Part shown: positions 1-8,878 of the stretch, piece by piece
How the letters are laid out: each line of letters opens with the position of its first letter
Numbering within the stretch: position 1 is the first letter of the stretch
Assembly: GCA_009731375.1 (NCBI GenBank)
Contig: BJOX01000006.1
Span: 1,144,660-1,186,677 of the forward strand
Length of the DNA: 42,018 nucleotides
DNA from: Paulinella micropora
Lineage: Eukaryota > Cercozoa > Imbricatea > Euglyphida
Direction of reading: 5' to 3'
Notes under the pieces: generated by a model
What the model was told of the DNA's origin: nothing
Database searches by the model: none
What the model saw: only the letters and a program-made list of their open reading frames with translations
Made by a program: the position numbers and the translations under genes

Positions 1-257
1 GTCCCCATTGCTGGCAATATTCCTTCTTTTTGAATAGGGAGCAATTCAACGCTATCTCTTTGTGTTTTAATTGGTTGTATTTCCAAGTCATTGTGAAATT
101 TTGGCGGTTTTTTGCTATCTAACTCTGTTATTACTGGCCTGTCAATAGTAAATTCCTCGTGTGCTTTTTCTATGTTGGTCTTCTCCAGACTCTGCTTCAA
201 AAGTGTTTTTCGTGGCAACTTGTTTGCTATTAATCCTTTACGTATGGATTTAGGCAT
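1..257 (-). CDS. Hypothetical protein, 3' end outside the window
   Basis: An open frame starts at an ATG whose complement lies at 255-257 and runs off the left edge after about 85 codons. The product is basic at its N-terminus (MPKSIRKGL) and then polar and charged, with no membrane segment or motif I recognise. It lies 53 nt downstream of the next minus-strand gene and is preceded by a TATAAGATA motif, so it is probably the next gene of the same viral unit. Lysine-rich composition and absence of hydrophobic stretches would suit a virion or DNA-associated protein, but that is only inference. Confidence 0.6.
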   Translation of the reverse strand, partial: MPKSIRKGLIANKLPRKTLLKQSLEKTNIEKAHEEFTIDRPVITELDSKKPPKFHNDLEIQPIKTQRDSVELLPIQKEGILPAMG

Positions 258-284
258 CTAAAGTTGATTTAATTTAAATTAACT

Positions 285-315
285 TATCTTATATTATAAG
301 ATATCTTATATTATG
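285..315. promoter_or_regulatory. Palindromic AT-rich promoter-like element with TATAAGATA
   Basis: Two TATCTTATA copies flank a TATAAGATA, forming an imperfect palindrome. It lies about 28 nt upstream of the minus-strand start at 257 and overlaps the stop codon of the gene ending at 311. The same nonamer precedes other starts of this AT-rich unit, at 3417, 3464 and 12265, which supports a virus-specific promoter. Function is inferred from recurrence and position only. Confidence 0.5.
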
Positions 316-1867
316 GGTTTTGAAAATAGTTTGGATTGTATCTATAATTATCATATTCGGCACCAAAGGGTTGGGGTGGTGAAGCATAATTATAGAAATA
401 AGGAGAGTAAGGACTACCAAAAGCATAATTACTTGGAGGATTGACGAGCGGTTTAAAATCCTTTCTTTCTGGACGAGTTTGGACTTGTCGCGGGATTTCA
501 GCAGGGAAGTTTCTGGTCAGTTTTCGTTTCATTTTTGGAAACGCTCTTTTGTCTTTCATTCTGGTCTGGATGACTGCTCTATTGTATCTATTCAACATAA
601 AGTGATTATTTGTGTTGCCATAACGTGTGTTATCTAGTGATTCAAAATCATTCTTGGTGTCTAGCATGCGATCGCGTCTTAGTTCGTTGCCTTTAATAAG
701 TGGGTTTGTTTGTGAAGTGCCGATACCTCCATTTTGGTCGCTTGGCATTAGAAAACGAATAAGTGCTAACATATCTTCTCTTTCATCGGCGGGAGATTTC
801 CCCATAAGTTTATCAACCAATTGGTCAATGCTTCTCATGCTATCAACCATGGTTTGATTTGGTGTTGTTGCTGGGTCTGGGTCATCTGAAACTTTGTATT
901 CTTTCATCATTTCTTTGAGTTTTTCATCTTTAACTTTCTCCTCCCAGAATGGGAGCCCCTGTTTTGTTCCACTTTTATAAACACCTCCTTCATACTCTGG
1001 TTGTGGATTTGGTGGTGCTGGTGCTTGTGTTGTTTGCGGTGCTGGTGCTTGTGTTGTTTGCGGTGCTGGTGGCATAGTTTGCGGTGGTATGGTTTGCGGT
1101 GGCATGGTTTGCGGTGGCATAGTTTGCGGTGGTTGAGTTGGTATTGGTGTTTGTTTTCTTGGCACGCTCGCATCCCTCAATTCTAAATCTTCTAATTGCT
1201 TCATTTGGTCTGGTGTCAATTTACCCCTCACTTCTTGATAAATTCTCTTATCCAAAATATCATCCGCATCTGCTACGTCTGATATACTAGCACCTTGATT
1301 TAGTGCTTGTTTAATGGCCTCTTCCCATCCAACTTTTGGATCGTCATAATTAGAAAGTTTAATTTTCTTTCCAGTCTTCGCTCTCAACGATTTAACAAAT
1401 CCCTTTAAGTGCCTCGTTTGGGCACCTTTATCATCAAGTATGAGCAAGTTATTGCCCAGTCCAATAGTATCTGCTACTACCATATTGTCTGAGTATGCGA
1501 TCGGGACTTCAACACTAAGATTTATATCTTTTTCTATACTTGGTGGAATATCTTTTGTATTTATTTTTTCTATAAAATTATTAATTGTAGTTTCATTTGC
1601 TGGTGCGATAAGAGAATATCCTTTCACACCATCCGCTTTTTCTTGTGATTTCACCATTTGATTAAACGAATTCACCAAGTTTTCATATTGTTTGCTGAAT
1701 GTAGCAGGATTGGTTATTTTATTTACTTTAAAGTTAGTGTCTTTATCAAAACTGCCCACATTATTCATAACCCCAATCATAGAATTTAATGTTTGGTCTA
1801 CATTGTGTATAAAAGCATTGTATTTCGCATCTGGAGGTGTTAATTTAATAGTTTTCCAGAATTTCAT
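311..1867 (-). CDS. Hypothetical protein with PPQT-type proline repeats, probably structural
   Basis: This is an intact 518-residue frame. Residues roughly 240-300 form a low-complexity linker of repeated MPPQT and APAPQTTQ units. The N-terminal part is a soluble alpha/beta-looking region. The C-terminus is rich in Tyr, Asn and Pro (for example SPYSPYFYNYASPP), as in many flexible virion proteins. I do not recognise a catalytic motif. It follows the phospholipase-domain gene on the same strand with a 41-nt gap, suggesting co-expression with virion components. An open extension of about 17 codons exists upstream but contains no ATG, so I chose the ATG at 1867. The assignment as structural is inference from context and composition. 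Confidence 0.7.
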   Translation of the reverse strand: MKFWKTIKLTPPDAKYNAFIHNVDQTLNSMIGVMNNVGSFDKDTNFKVNKITNPATFSKQYENLVNSFNQMVKSQEKADGVKGYSLIAPANETTINNFIEKINTKDIPPSIEKDINLSVEVPIAYSDNMVVADTIGLGNNLLILDDKGAQTRHLKGFVKSLRAKTGKKIKLSNYDDPKVGWEEAIKQALNQGASISDVADADDILDKRIYQEVRGKLTPDQMKQLEDLELRDASVPRKQTPIPTQPPQTMPPQTMPPQTIPPQTMPPAPQTTQAPAPQTTQAPAPPNPQPEYEGGVYKSGTKQGLPFWEEKVKDEKLKEMMKEYKVSDDPDPATTPNQTMVDSMRSIDQLVDKLMGKSPADEREDMLALIRFLMPSDQNGGIGTSQTNPLIKGNELRRDRMLDTKNDFESLDNTRYGNTNNHFMLNRYNRAVIQTRMKDKRAFPKMKRKLTRNFPAEIPRQVQTRPERKDFKPLVNPPSNYAFGSPYSPYFYNYASPPQPFGAEYDNYRYNPNYFQNP

Positions 1868-1908
1868 CGCGTCAAATATGATACTCCACTGCGGACTCTC
1901 CCTTGTGC

Positions 1909-3417
1909 TTATAATGCCATTTTAGATATATCTGCTTTTGAGAGCATTGAATTGTAATTGTCAGAAATAGTTTTAGCAACTTCGGCCGTAGCCAATCCAT
2001 TACTCGTTAGATAATCGCTCATATTGGTAATTCTTTCAAAGTATCGTTGGTCGGCGAAGTTTTGGACATTTTTATCACCAGTAGCATACAATAAATCATG
2101 TTCAAAAGCAACTAAATCCAAAGCATCTGCTGGTAGAATGTAAGGAAACTTACCGCGAGTTCTATCTTCTAATTGAAGACGGCTTTCCACTCGTGTGCCC
2201 CCGCCATTATAATTACTTCCTTCGGTATGAATTCGTTCTTCTTCCAACTTAATGAGAGCATCTGGTTGAGCAGACCATGTTCTATATATTTCTCCAAGTG
2301 CTTTTCCAAGACCGAGAACCGTCATAGTCTCTACGCCTGTTTTAAATGCGCCCCACGCATTTAAAGACATTATTCCAGTGGCTAATCTGCTCGCATATTC
2401 TCTTAATACATAATCACCTATTCTTTGCTGTCCGCTCGCGATTAAACGAGGGTTAGGAGGAGGCAAACCCTCTGGCACTTCATTTCTTGCTAGTGCTAGC
2501 AAAATGGTATTTAAAGCATCTGATCTTCTTCTTCCAAGTAATCCAACATTCATCGCACGTAGTTGTGGATTGTTGGCAATTAATCTCAATATCTGTCCCC
2601 ATGCTATCCTTCTCACACCATATCGCCCAACACCTGTAGCAAGGTTAAGTAATCTATTAAGTCTGGGGCTCATAATTATCTCTTGAATACTTCTAATAAT
2701 AGCATTAACAAATCTTTCTACACTTCGGGGGTCATCACCTATTCGTGGCACAAGCATCTTGTGTTCGTCGCCTATCTGTGCTTCTATTGAAGCATCATCT
2801 GGGTGTTTTCTCTCCCACTCTTCTCGGTTTTCTTTCCATTCCTTATAATCCTGCTCCGCTTGCGCTCTATCCTCTCTTCGTATTACGCGAGTTTTGTCCG
2901 CTTTGCCTTTTTTTTTCATATACGTTAAACCCTTATCGGTTAATCGTTTTAAGGCTTCTTCTTTATATTCTTGTTTTACCAATTGCGCTATATCACGCTT
3001 CATTTGCTGGATATTGTCTTCTATGTGCGCTATATCATATTTATCGGTAGCCATTGCTAATTTTCGCATTTCAATCATTTGTTCGTTCATGGGGGCAGTT
3101 CCGTGTTTTCTTTCAAATTCTTTCATATCAATGCCGTCATCTCGAAGGTGTGCTTTCATTTCGTCGTAATTCATATTTACATAAATACTTCGCTTATTGT
3201 CCAACGCGGTAATTCTATCTTTTAAATCCTCCATAGTATTTCCCCCTTTTGTTGAAGCATCCAGTAATCTATCCGCTCTAAGCCTTTCGCGGGCTTGATT
3301 ATTGACACCTTCATTAACTTGTTCATCCCAATCAGCCTCTTCGTTTGTAAATAAATACCTATATCCGCGTTTAATTTCGTTATAATACACAAAAAATGGT
3401 TTTTCGTGTCGTGGCAT
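1909..3417 (-). CDS. Virion protein with C-terminal parvovirus-type phospholipase A2 domain
   Basis: The 502-residue product has a long charged, helical N-terminal half (many Glu, Lys and Arg, likely coiled coil at residues 100-220) and a C-terminal phospholipase A2-like domain at about residues 400-465. Visible there are a calcium-loop-like NYNGGGT near 402, followed by LPADALDLVAFEHDLLYAT, whose His-Asp pair (about 439-440) matches the catalytic HD of viral phospholipase A2 domains, then an FADQRYF helix. In parvoviruses and in several polinton-like viruses such domains are carried on virion proteins and help the particle cross endosomal membranes. The role here is inferred from that family. 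The second glycine of the usual GPG loop context is altered (GGG), so activity is not certain. It is divergent from the gene at 3464 across a shared palindromic promoter. Confidence 0.8.
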   Translation of the reverse strand: MPRHEKPFFVYYNEIKRGYRYLFTNEEADWDEQVNEGVNNQARERLRADRLLDASTKGGNTMEDLKDRITALDNKRSIYVNMNYDEMKAHLRDDGIDMKEFERKHGTAPMNEQMIEMRKLAMATDKYDIAHIEDNIQQMKRDIAQLVKQEYKEEALKRLTDKGLTYMKKKGKADKTRVIRREDRAQAEQDYKEWKENREEWERKHPDDASIEAQIGDEHKMLVPRIGDDPRSVERFVNAIIRSIQEIIMSPRLNRLLNLATGVGRYGVRRIAWGQILRLIANNPQLRAMNVGLLGRRRSDALNTILLALARNEVPEGLPPPNPRLIASGQQRIGDYVLREYASRLATGIMSLNAWGAFKTGVETMTVLGLGKALGEIYRTWSAQPDALIKLEEERIHTEGSNYNGGGTRVESRLQLEDRTRGKFPYILPADALDLVAFEHDLLYATGDKNVQNFADQRYFERITNMSDYLTSNGLATAEVAKTISDNYNSMLSKADISKMAL

Positions 3418-3430
3418 TTTTTATATCCGC

Positions 3431-3461
3431 TATAATATAAGATATCTTATAATATAAGATA
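3431..3461. promoter_or_regulatory. Divergent palindromic promoter-like element
   Basis: This AT-only stretch contains TATAAGATA ending 3 nt before the ATG at 3464, plus the reverse complement TATCTTATA, so the same nonamer faces both flanking genes (3417 minus and 3464 plus). Its centre is the palindrome AAGATATCTT. It closely resembles the element at 285-315. A shared bidirectional promoter is the simplest reading. Confidence 0.55.
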
Positions 3462-3463
3462 GT

Positions 3464-3682
3464 ATGGAAAATAAAAAAGAAAAAAGCAAAGACGAGCAAC
3501 AACTTGAAGAGTTGGAACGGCTTGGAAAGGAAATTGACCAAATCCGCATCACTCAGAATTTGGTGAATAGAAACCCCAACATTTTTAGAAAACCTGAAAA
3601 TATCCTTTACCGCTTACCGCTATCAGATAAGCAACGAGAGGCGATTTATAATAATATAATTAAAGAGAAAGATAATATATAA
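3464..3682 (+). CDS. Small charged coiled-coil-like hypothetical protein
   Basis: The 72-residue product is Lys/Glu-rich at the N-terminus (MENKKEKSKDEQQLEELERL), with heptad-like leucine and isoleucine spacing over residues 12-40, so a short coiled coil is plausible. There are no cysteines or membrane segments. The ATG sits directly after the TATAAGATA element. Its stop codon region overlaps the ATG of the next gene by one base, suggesting the two are expressed together. No family is recognised. Confidence 0.65.
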   Translation: MENKKEKSKDEQQLEELERLGKEIDQIRITQNLVNRNPNIFRKPENILYRLPLSDKQREAIYNNIIKEKDNI

Positions 3683-3951
3683 TGTTGTTAATACTGCTAT
3701 TTGTGTTATTTTCATCCAATAGGATGATGTTTGCTATGTCGCGGACTGCCTGCGACTTTTATAGCAGAGCAAATCAAACAAAAAAAGATGGATGTGTTTA
3801 TTGTATCCAGAGCGGGATTAACTCAAAATTCAAATGTCTTTACAAACCGATGTCAGACTGGCGTATTAGTTTTGATGAAGCACTACCCTTAATGTGCTCA
3901 AATGACGCTTCGTGGTATAAAATACACTTATATGAGTGCTCACTTCTTTGA
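3682..3951 (+). CDS. Small secreted or membrane-anchored cysteine-rich protein
   Basis: The 89-residue product begins with a hydrophobic segment (MLLILLFVLFSS) typical of a signal peptide or anchor. About seven cysteines follow, including CVYC, which could form disulphides or bind metal. It overlaps the preceding small gene by one base and the convergent membrane-protein gene by 12 bases, as in compact viral genomes. No family is recognised; a role at the virion membrane or cell surface would be inference. Confidence 0.6.
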   Translation: MLLILLFVLFSSNRMMFAMSRTACDFYSRANQTKKDGCVYCIQSGINSKFKCLYKPMSDWRISFDEALPLMCSNDASWYKIHLYECSLL

Positions 3952-4287
3952 AGAAGGCGATGGAAGGCATATCCCAATCAAAAGTGTTAAAATACCGACA
4001 TAAGTATTAGCAACCTCACAAGGTAAGTTCTTTTCAGATAGCCTCACGATACAAAGGGTGATGATGGAGATAATGATACCCATTTGAAATAAGTATTTAA
4101 TCATTCTGCTGTCGGTTTTCTTGTTTGACATACAGCAATTCCAGTTATCCTCTAATTCGTGCTCTACTTTTTTCTCCTCAGTCTTTAGTTCTACTTCAAG
4201 AACACGGGACTTTAATTCTGGAGTTAGTTCGCCATCCATATCCATAATAGGTGGTGGTCTGTGAAGTCTAGTCGTATTATTTGACAT
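3940..4287 (-). CDS. Small membrane protein with two transmembrane segments
   Basis: The 115-residue product has a polar acidic N-terminus, a cysteine pair at NWNCCM, then two hydrophobic helices (around MGIIISIITLCIV and YVGILTLLIGICL) separated by a short polar loop. That layout predicts a hairpin in the membrane with a short tail. It starts 11 nt inside the end of the fibre gene, so it is probably translated from the same transcript. Small two-helix membrane proteins are common in polinton-like and other internal-membrane viruses, but no specific family is identified. Confidence 0.65.
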   Translation of the reverse strand: MSNNTTRLHRPPPIMDMDGELTPELKSRVLEVELKTEEKKVEHELEDNWNCCMSNKKTDSRMIKYLFQMGIIISIITLCIVRLSEKNLPCEVANTYVGILTLLIGICLPSPSSKK

Positions 4288-7200
4288 TTTCTCTAATTTC
4301 TTGTAGTATATTCATAAGATTTTTATTTTCTTTTTCTAANNNNNNNNNNNNNNNNNNNNNNNNNNNNNNNNNNNNNNNNNNNNNNNNNNNNNNNNNNNNN
4401 NNNNNNNNNNNNNNNNNNNNNNNNNNNNNNNNNNNNNNNNNNNNNNNNNNNNNNNNNNNNNNNNNNNNNNNNNNNNNNNNNNNNNNNNNNNNNNNNNNNN
4501 NNNNNNNNNNNNNNNNNNNNNNNNNNNNNNNNNNNNNNNNNNNNNNNNNNNNNNNNNNNNNNNNNNNNNNNNNNNNNNNNNNNNNNNNNNNNNNNNNNNN
4601 NNNNNNNNNNNNNNNNNNNNNNNNNNNNNNNNNNNNNNNNNNNNNNNNNNNNNNNNNNNNNNNNNNNNNNNNNNNNNNNNNNNNNNNNNNNNNNNNNNNN
4701 NNNNCCCGCACTAGCCGTTATTAACCCTTTTGTCCATAAAGTCCCGTTTGCCCCGTTTAATGACATTAATAATTGTTCGGACGAGTTCTCCCATATAAAT
4801 CCGTCGGTTGAAGCATTACTTACCCTAAATCTAACGGCAAAAGAAGTGAAATCATTGCCTGCAACCGCAGACCCTCCTGCTAGACTTCTGGTATTTGCAC
4901 CTCCCCCATTTGATGCCATATAAATACCATAATTTGTATTGCCAGTGTCCCACAAAAATATTCCTCCTGTATTGCCTCCATTCGTATTTCCTTGTATGAC
5001 TATGCTAGAGCCTCCTGTCGCTGTTAATAATCCGCTTGCGGTTAGTGTCGTCGTTGATATACCCGCGGTTGAAGTAATTGTTGTTCCCGTTATTGTTCCG
5101 CCATTTGTTATATTGTTTGAGTTCATATCTAAAGCTCCATAAAACTTCATACCGCCAGCATTGTTAAAACGGACAATGTCAGACGAAGCACTTTTATTGT
5201 CCAAAAGTTTTGAAATATAAAGTCCCGCCCCTTTTNNNNNNNNNNAAATATAAAGTCCTGCTCCTTTTACATCAGACGCTACATTCGTGAATACATAACC
5301 TCGTTGGTTCGCGGTTCCACTTGTAGCAGTATTTAGAGTAAATAAGAAATACTGATAATCTCCTGATGTCTGTGAAAAGAATATATCTCCTCCATTTTGG
5401 TTTAATATCCTCGCCCCATTATATGTGATATTTCCACCATTAGTGATAGTTTGATTATTAAAATCAGCATTGTTCGTTAAAGTTAGATATTTTATCGTAG
5501 TGCTAGCACCATTAAATGTTTTACTTCCTGTTATGGTTTGGTCTGTTGATAGTCCCACGAAATTAGTATCAACATAACTTTTATTCGCGCCGTCTGTTGA
5601 TAATGTCGGAGTTCCAAGGTTGGCTATTTTGCTACTATTACAATCTAACCCCGAAGCATTTACCCAACCGACAATCGTCCCGTCAATAATAAAACTTATT
5701 TTTTTCGCAGAAATTTCAAAGTTGTAATATGTTGCTGTTTTCATATCCAAACTAGCAATTGACCCGATATTACTGGTAGAATTGAAAACGATAAATGTTC
5801 CCTTTGTTGTTGAATTGATTGAATTTCCCGTTATTTCAACACCACTACTATATGTCTTAATTCCTGCTATGGTTTGGTTTCCTGTTAGTTTCACATTTTG
5901 CCCGTCTAATGTATCCACATAACTTTTGTTTGCTCCGTCCGTTGTTGCTGATGGTGTGGCTAAGTTTGTTATTTTTCTGTTGTTTAAAGATAGTGTCGTG
6001 CCCGTTGCTGTCGCGATTACATTATCACCCGCATATAAATCAACATATGACCCCGTTATTTGTATCGGATACCAAGTCGCTGTTGCTGTCTTTTGTGCGG
6101 CAATCATTCCTATATTTGTCGCTGTATCAAAGGCAACACCGATACCATCAAAAGCGGTTGGAGCAGTAGCGCCCCGTACTTCTATTGTTGAAGTAAATTT
6201 TTTATTTCTTATGGTCTGGTCTCCTGTTAGTTTGACAACCGAAGTATCAAGGACAGAAACATCCACGCCATCAACGAGATTTACATTTGTTATACTTTGA
6301 CTTTTCATATCAAGACCCGCACTAGCATTTATTATACTGCTGAATGTTTTGGTTCCTGCTATGGTTTGGTCTCCTGTTAGTTTGACCACAGAAGTATCAA
6401 GGGCAGAAACATCCACACCATCAACATTACCAACATTTGTTATGTTAAATCCTCCCATATTTAAACTACCCGTCATAGCCGTTGTTCCGTCCTTTGCTAG
6501 TTTGGTGTCGGTATATGCTTTCGTTGAAGCATCGCCGTCATAGAATGGCGCTGGAAGCCCGCTGATTGCTGTCGTGCTGTTAAAATTTAAAACATTATTT
6601 GTCAATGTCATTCCACCCCCTGTTGTTGGAGCAAAAAGTATGGACGAGCCGACAAAAGATAATGGATAGCCCGTTGCTCCACCTGCCTCCGACGAATAGA
6701 TAGAGCCCATATTATTGTTATAATTAAAGAATAATTTGCCTGTGTTTAATGGATTTGAGTCTTTTACGGCCACATAAGTAGTAAATGTTTTGTTTCCTGT
6801 TATGGTTTGGTCTCCCGTTAGTTTTACCACCGAAGTGTCAAGAGCCGAAACATCAACACCATCAACAAGATTAACATTTGTTATGCTTTGGCTTTTCATA
6901 TCAATACCCGCACTAGCATTTATTATACTGCTAAATGTCTTAATTCCTGCTATGGTTTGGTCTCCTGTTAGTTTAACCACAGCACTATCAAGAGCCGAAA
7001 CATCAATACCATCAACATTACCGACATTTACTACATTAAAACTTCCCATATTCAAATCTCCAAACATCATAGTGAGGCCATCCAATCTAAGAAAAGGTGA
7101 GTTTGTATTGCGCCATTGTCCTGTGCTATAAATGAGTAGTTGGTTATTTGTGGGTGTGCCTGTTATGACGACATCCGTTAATTTATCCAGTTCAAAATCG

Positions 7201-7505
7201 CTTATATAACTTGAATTTAATGTAGCAAATGAAGTATTGCCTAGCCCATCTGTTTTTAATATTTGATTAGCCGTGCCGTCCGCTAATGGCAAATCATATT
7301 CGTTGCTAATTGACACATAACCAGTATCAGATATCAACAAAGAAGAGTTATTATTTCGCGACGATATTGTTATGTCATCTGTCCTTGCTTGGATTGAGTT
7401 TGCTTCAATATGATCGCCGTATAATACTCCATCAACTTCTAAATCCTCGTCTATTATCACAGAGCCGTAATAGTGATATGCCCACGGATTGCCTAAATGG
7501 TTCAT
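4277..7505 (-). CDS. Repeat-rich tail-fibre-like protein, interrupted by two sequence gaps
   Basis: The protein starts MNHLGNPWAYHYYG at 7505 and runs through at least 900 residues. It holds repeated blocks of the type VDVSALDTSVVKLTGDQTI followed by (A/T)G(I/T)KTFSS, then Asn/Gly/Thr-rich beta repeats (for example NITNGGTITGTTI). This GDQTI-G-KTF pattern is typical of trimeric phage and giant-virus fibres. The 365-base gap (4340-4704) hides the C-terminal domain. The remaining tail, LEKENKNLMNILQEIRENVK ending at 4277, looks like a terminal coiled coil and would fit an S74-type intramolecular chaperone end, but this cannot be seen. A 10-N gap at 5236-5245 has duplicated edges and is probably an assembly artefact. 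Likely role: receptor attachment. Confidence 0.75.
4340..4704. other. Assembly gap (365 N) inside the fibre gene
   Basis: The run of N separates two parts of the minus-strand fibre gene. The flanking reading frames do not agree if the gap is exactly 365 bases, so its length is probably an estimate. Confidence 0.95.
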
Positions 7506-7528
7506 ANNNNNNNNNNGGTCTTAAAAAA

Positions 7529-8158
7529 ATGAATATATTTGGCCGTTCGCAAGAGCAACAATCTATTGACACAAAAACAATCGCGGTCGTGGCTACGCCT
7601 ACTTTAACTAGAAATATTCAAAATGCGTATGTTGGTCTTGATATGCGCTCGTGGATGACTAGTTCAACATTTACAACACTCTGCACGGGCGGGTATGGAA
7701 GCAAAACCATATCAAGTTTAGGATATGGTTATTTTGTTAATGTAGCATTTCGCGGGTCTTTGAATTTATCCGCGCCGACTGGCATTGCAACATTCCAATT
7801 TTGGTTTCATATCACAGATGGCACGAATACATATGATTATTATACCGAAGTGCTAAATTATACAACCGCCATTGATTATAAGTCTTTTGATTGTGTGTGG
7901 CTAATCCAAAGATATGGAGTCCAAATGAATTTGACTTGGCAGATGACTTGTCCAAACCCGTCTGACACTACCAACAACCGCACTATACGAATTGTAGATA
8001 ATACAACAAACGATGCTCTGGTGACGTATGCGACTGGCGCACCATTAACCATAGAAGTGTATTATAAATCAGCGTCTGCGGAGCCTGTATCTTTCAAACC
8101 TTCATATTTCCATATTGATGTAATGCGCGACGTAGCACTTACGGCGTCTTACACATGA
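7529..8158 (+). CDS. Hypothetical virion surface-like protein
   Basis: An open frame of 209 residues begins MNIFGRSQEQQ at 7529, just after a 10-N gap. The product is rich in Thr, Ser, Tyr and Asn with alternating hydrophobic residues, suggesting a beta-sandwich or fibre-knob-like fold. Cysteines are few. No family is recognised. It lies divergent from the large fibre gene and converges on the gene ending at 8149 with a 10-base overlap. A role on the particle surface is inferred only from composition and neighbourhood. Confidence 0.6.
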   Translation: MNIFGRSQEQQSIDTKTIAVVATPTLTRNIQNAYVGLDMRSWMTSSTFTTLCTGGYGSKTISSLGYGYFVNVAFRGSLNLSAPTGIATFQFWFHITDGTNTYDYYTEVLNYTTAIDYKSFDCVWLIQRYGVQMNLTWQMTCPNPSDTTNNRTIRIVDNTTNDALVTYATGAPLTIEVYYKSASAEPVSFKPSYFHIDVMRDVALTASYT

Positions 8159-8811
8159 AACCTGTCATACATATCTTTTAGTGTCGTGAGTTTGCCCTCG
8201 TGTTGAGATAAAACATCGCGGAAAAACGTCTTATAATCTAACTTACCATATTTAAGAGTGGGGCGTTGTTCTGGTGGTATGTGTGCGTATCTGCTCTCGT
8301 GCCATTTCTTCATATCCTCCTGTAATATGGTGCGGTCATCCACTTTCATATATAAGAAATTAAACAGGTCTTTTGATACTTTCAAATGTGCCGTTATTAT
8401 TTCATAGCAACTATACCCGCTCTCGGGCGGATTTCGCTTTGCTTTAATCGGCGTTTTCTTTTCCATAACTGGCGCAGGCTCCTCTTTTGCTTCCAAAACA
8501 GGCATTTCTTTTTTCGCCAATTCTTCTCCTACGTTGGCCTTGATTTCAGTAATACCAGTTTCCTTCAAATCACTTTCTTTAAAAGGCGTAAATTCTTCTG
8601 GTTCGTCATTAAAAACGACGTTCTTCAATGTATCAACGGGGGGCAATGAAACTTCAACGTTATCACCCCGCGGGGGTTGTTCGGGTCGGTATTTTTCGTA
8701 AAATGCGACGATATCAGTTTTAAGTGATTTACTTGTTGGTGGTTTAATATCACTACTTAAATGAGTCCATTTTTCTATTTGGCTCAGATACTCTCCTTTG
8801 GTTGATGGCAT
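8149..8811 (-). CDS. Hypothetical acidic/proline-rich protein
   Basis: I place the start at the ATG at 8811 (MPSTKGEYLSQIEKW) rather than at the longer open frame reaching 8925, because a TATATATAG box lies immediately upstream and the longer frame would overlap the replication gene's end. The product, about 220 residues, has a disordered Glu/Lys/Pro-rich centre (EEPAPVMEKKTPIK) and a folded-looking C-terminal part with YKTFFRDVL. No family is recognised. Confidence 0.6.
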   Translation of the reverse strand: MPSTKGEYLSQIEKWTHLSSDIKPPTSKSLKTDIVAFYEKYRPEQPPRGDNVEVSLPPVDTLKNVVFNDEPEEFTPFKESDLKETGITEIKANVGEELAKKEMPVLEAKEEPAPVMEKKTPIKAKRNPPESGYSCYEIITAHLKVSKDLFNFLYMKVDDRTILQEDMKKWHESRYAHIPPEQRPTLKYGKLDYKTFFRDVLSQHEGKLTTLKDMYDRFHV

Positions 8812-8878
8812 ACTATATATAAGCATAACAAAAAAAATCAGTTTTTTAATATTGTTTTCAATATTGAAGACAATAATA

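Noticed and set aside
1001-1186. Tryptophan/cysteine-rich plus-strand frame
   Set aside because: It is the antisense of the PPQT repeats in the gene at 311-1867.
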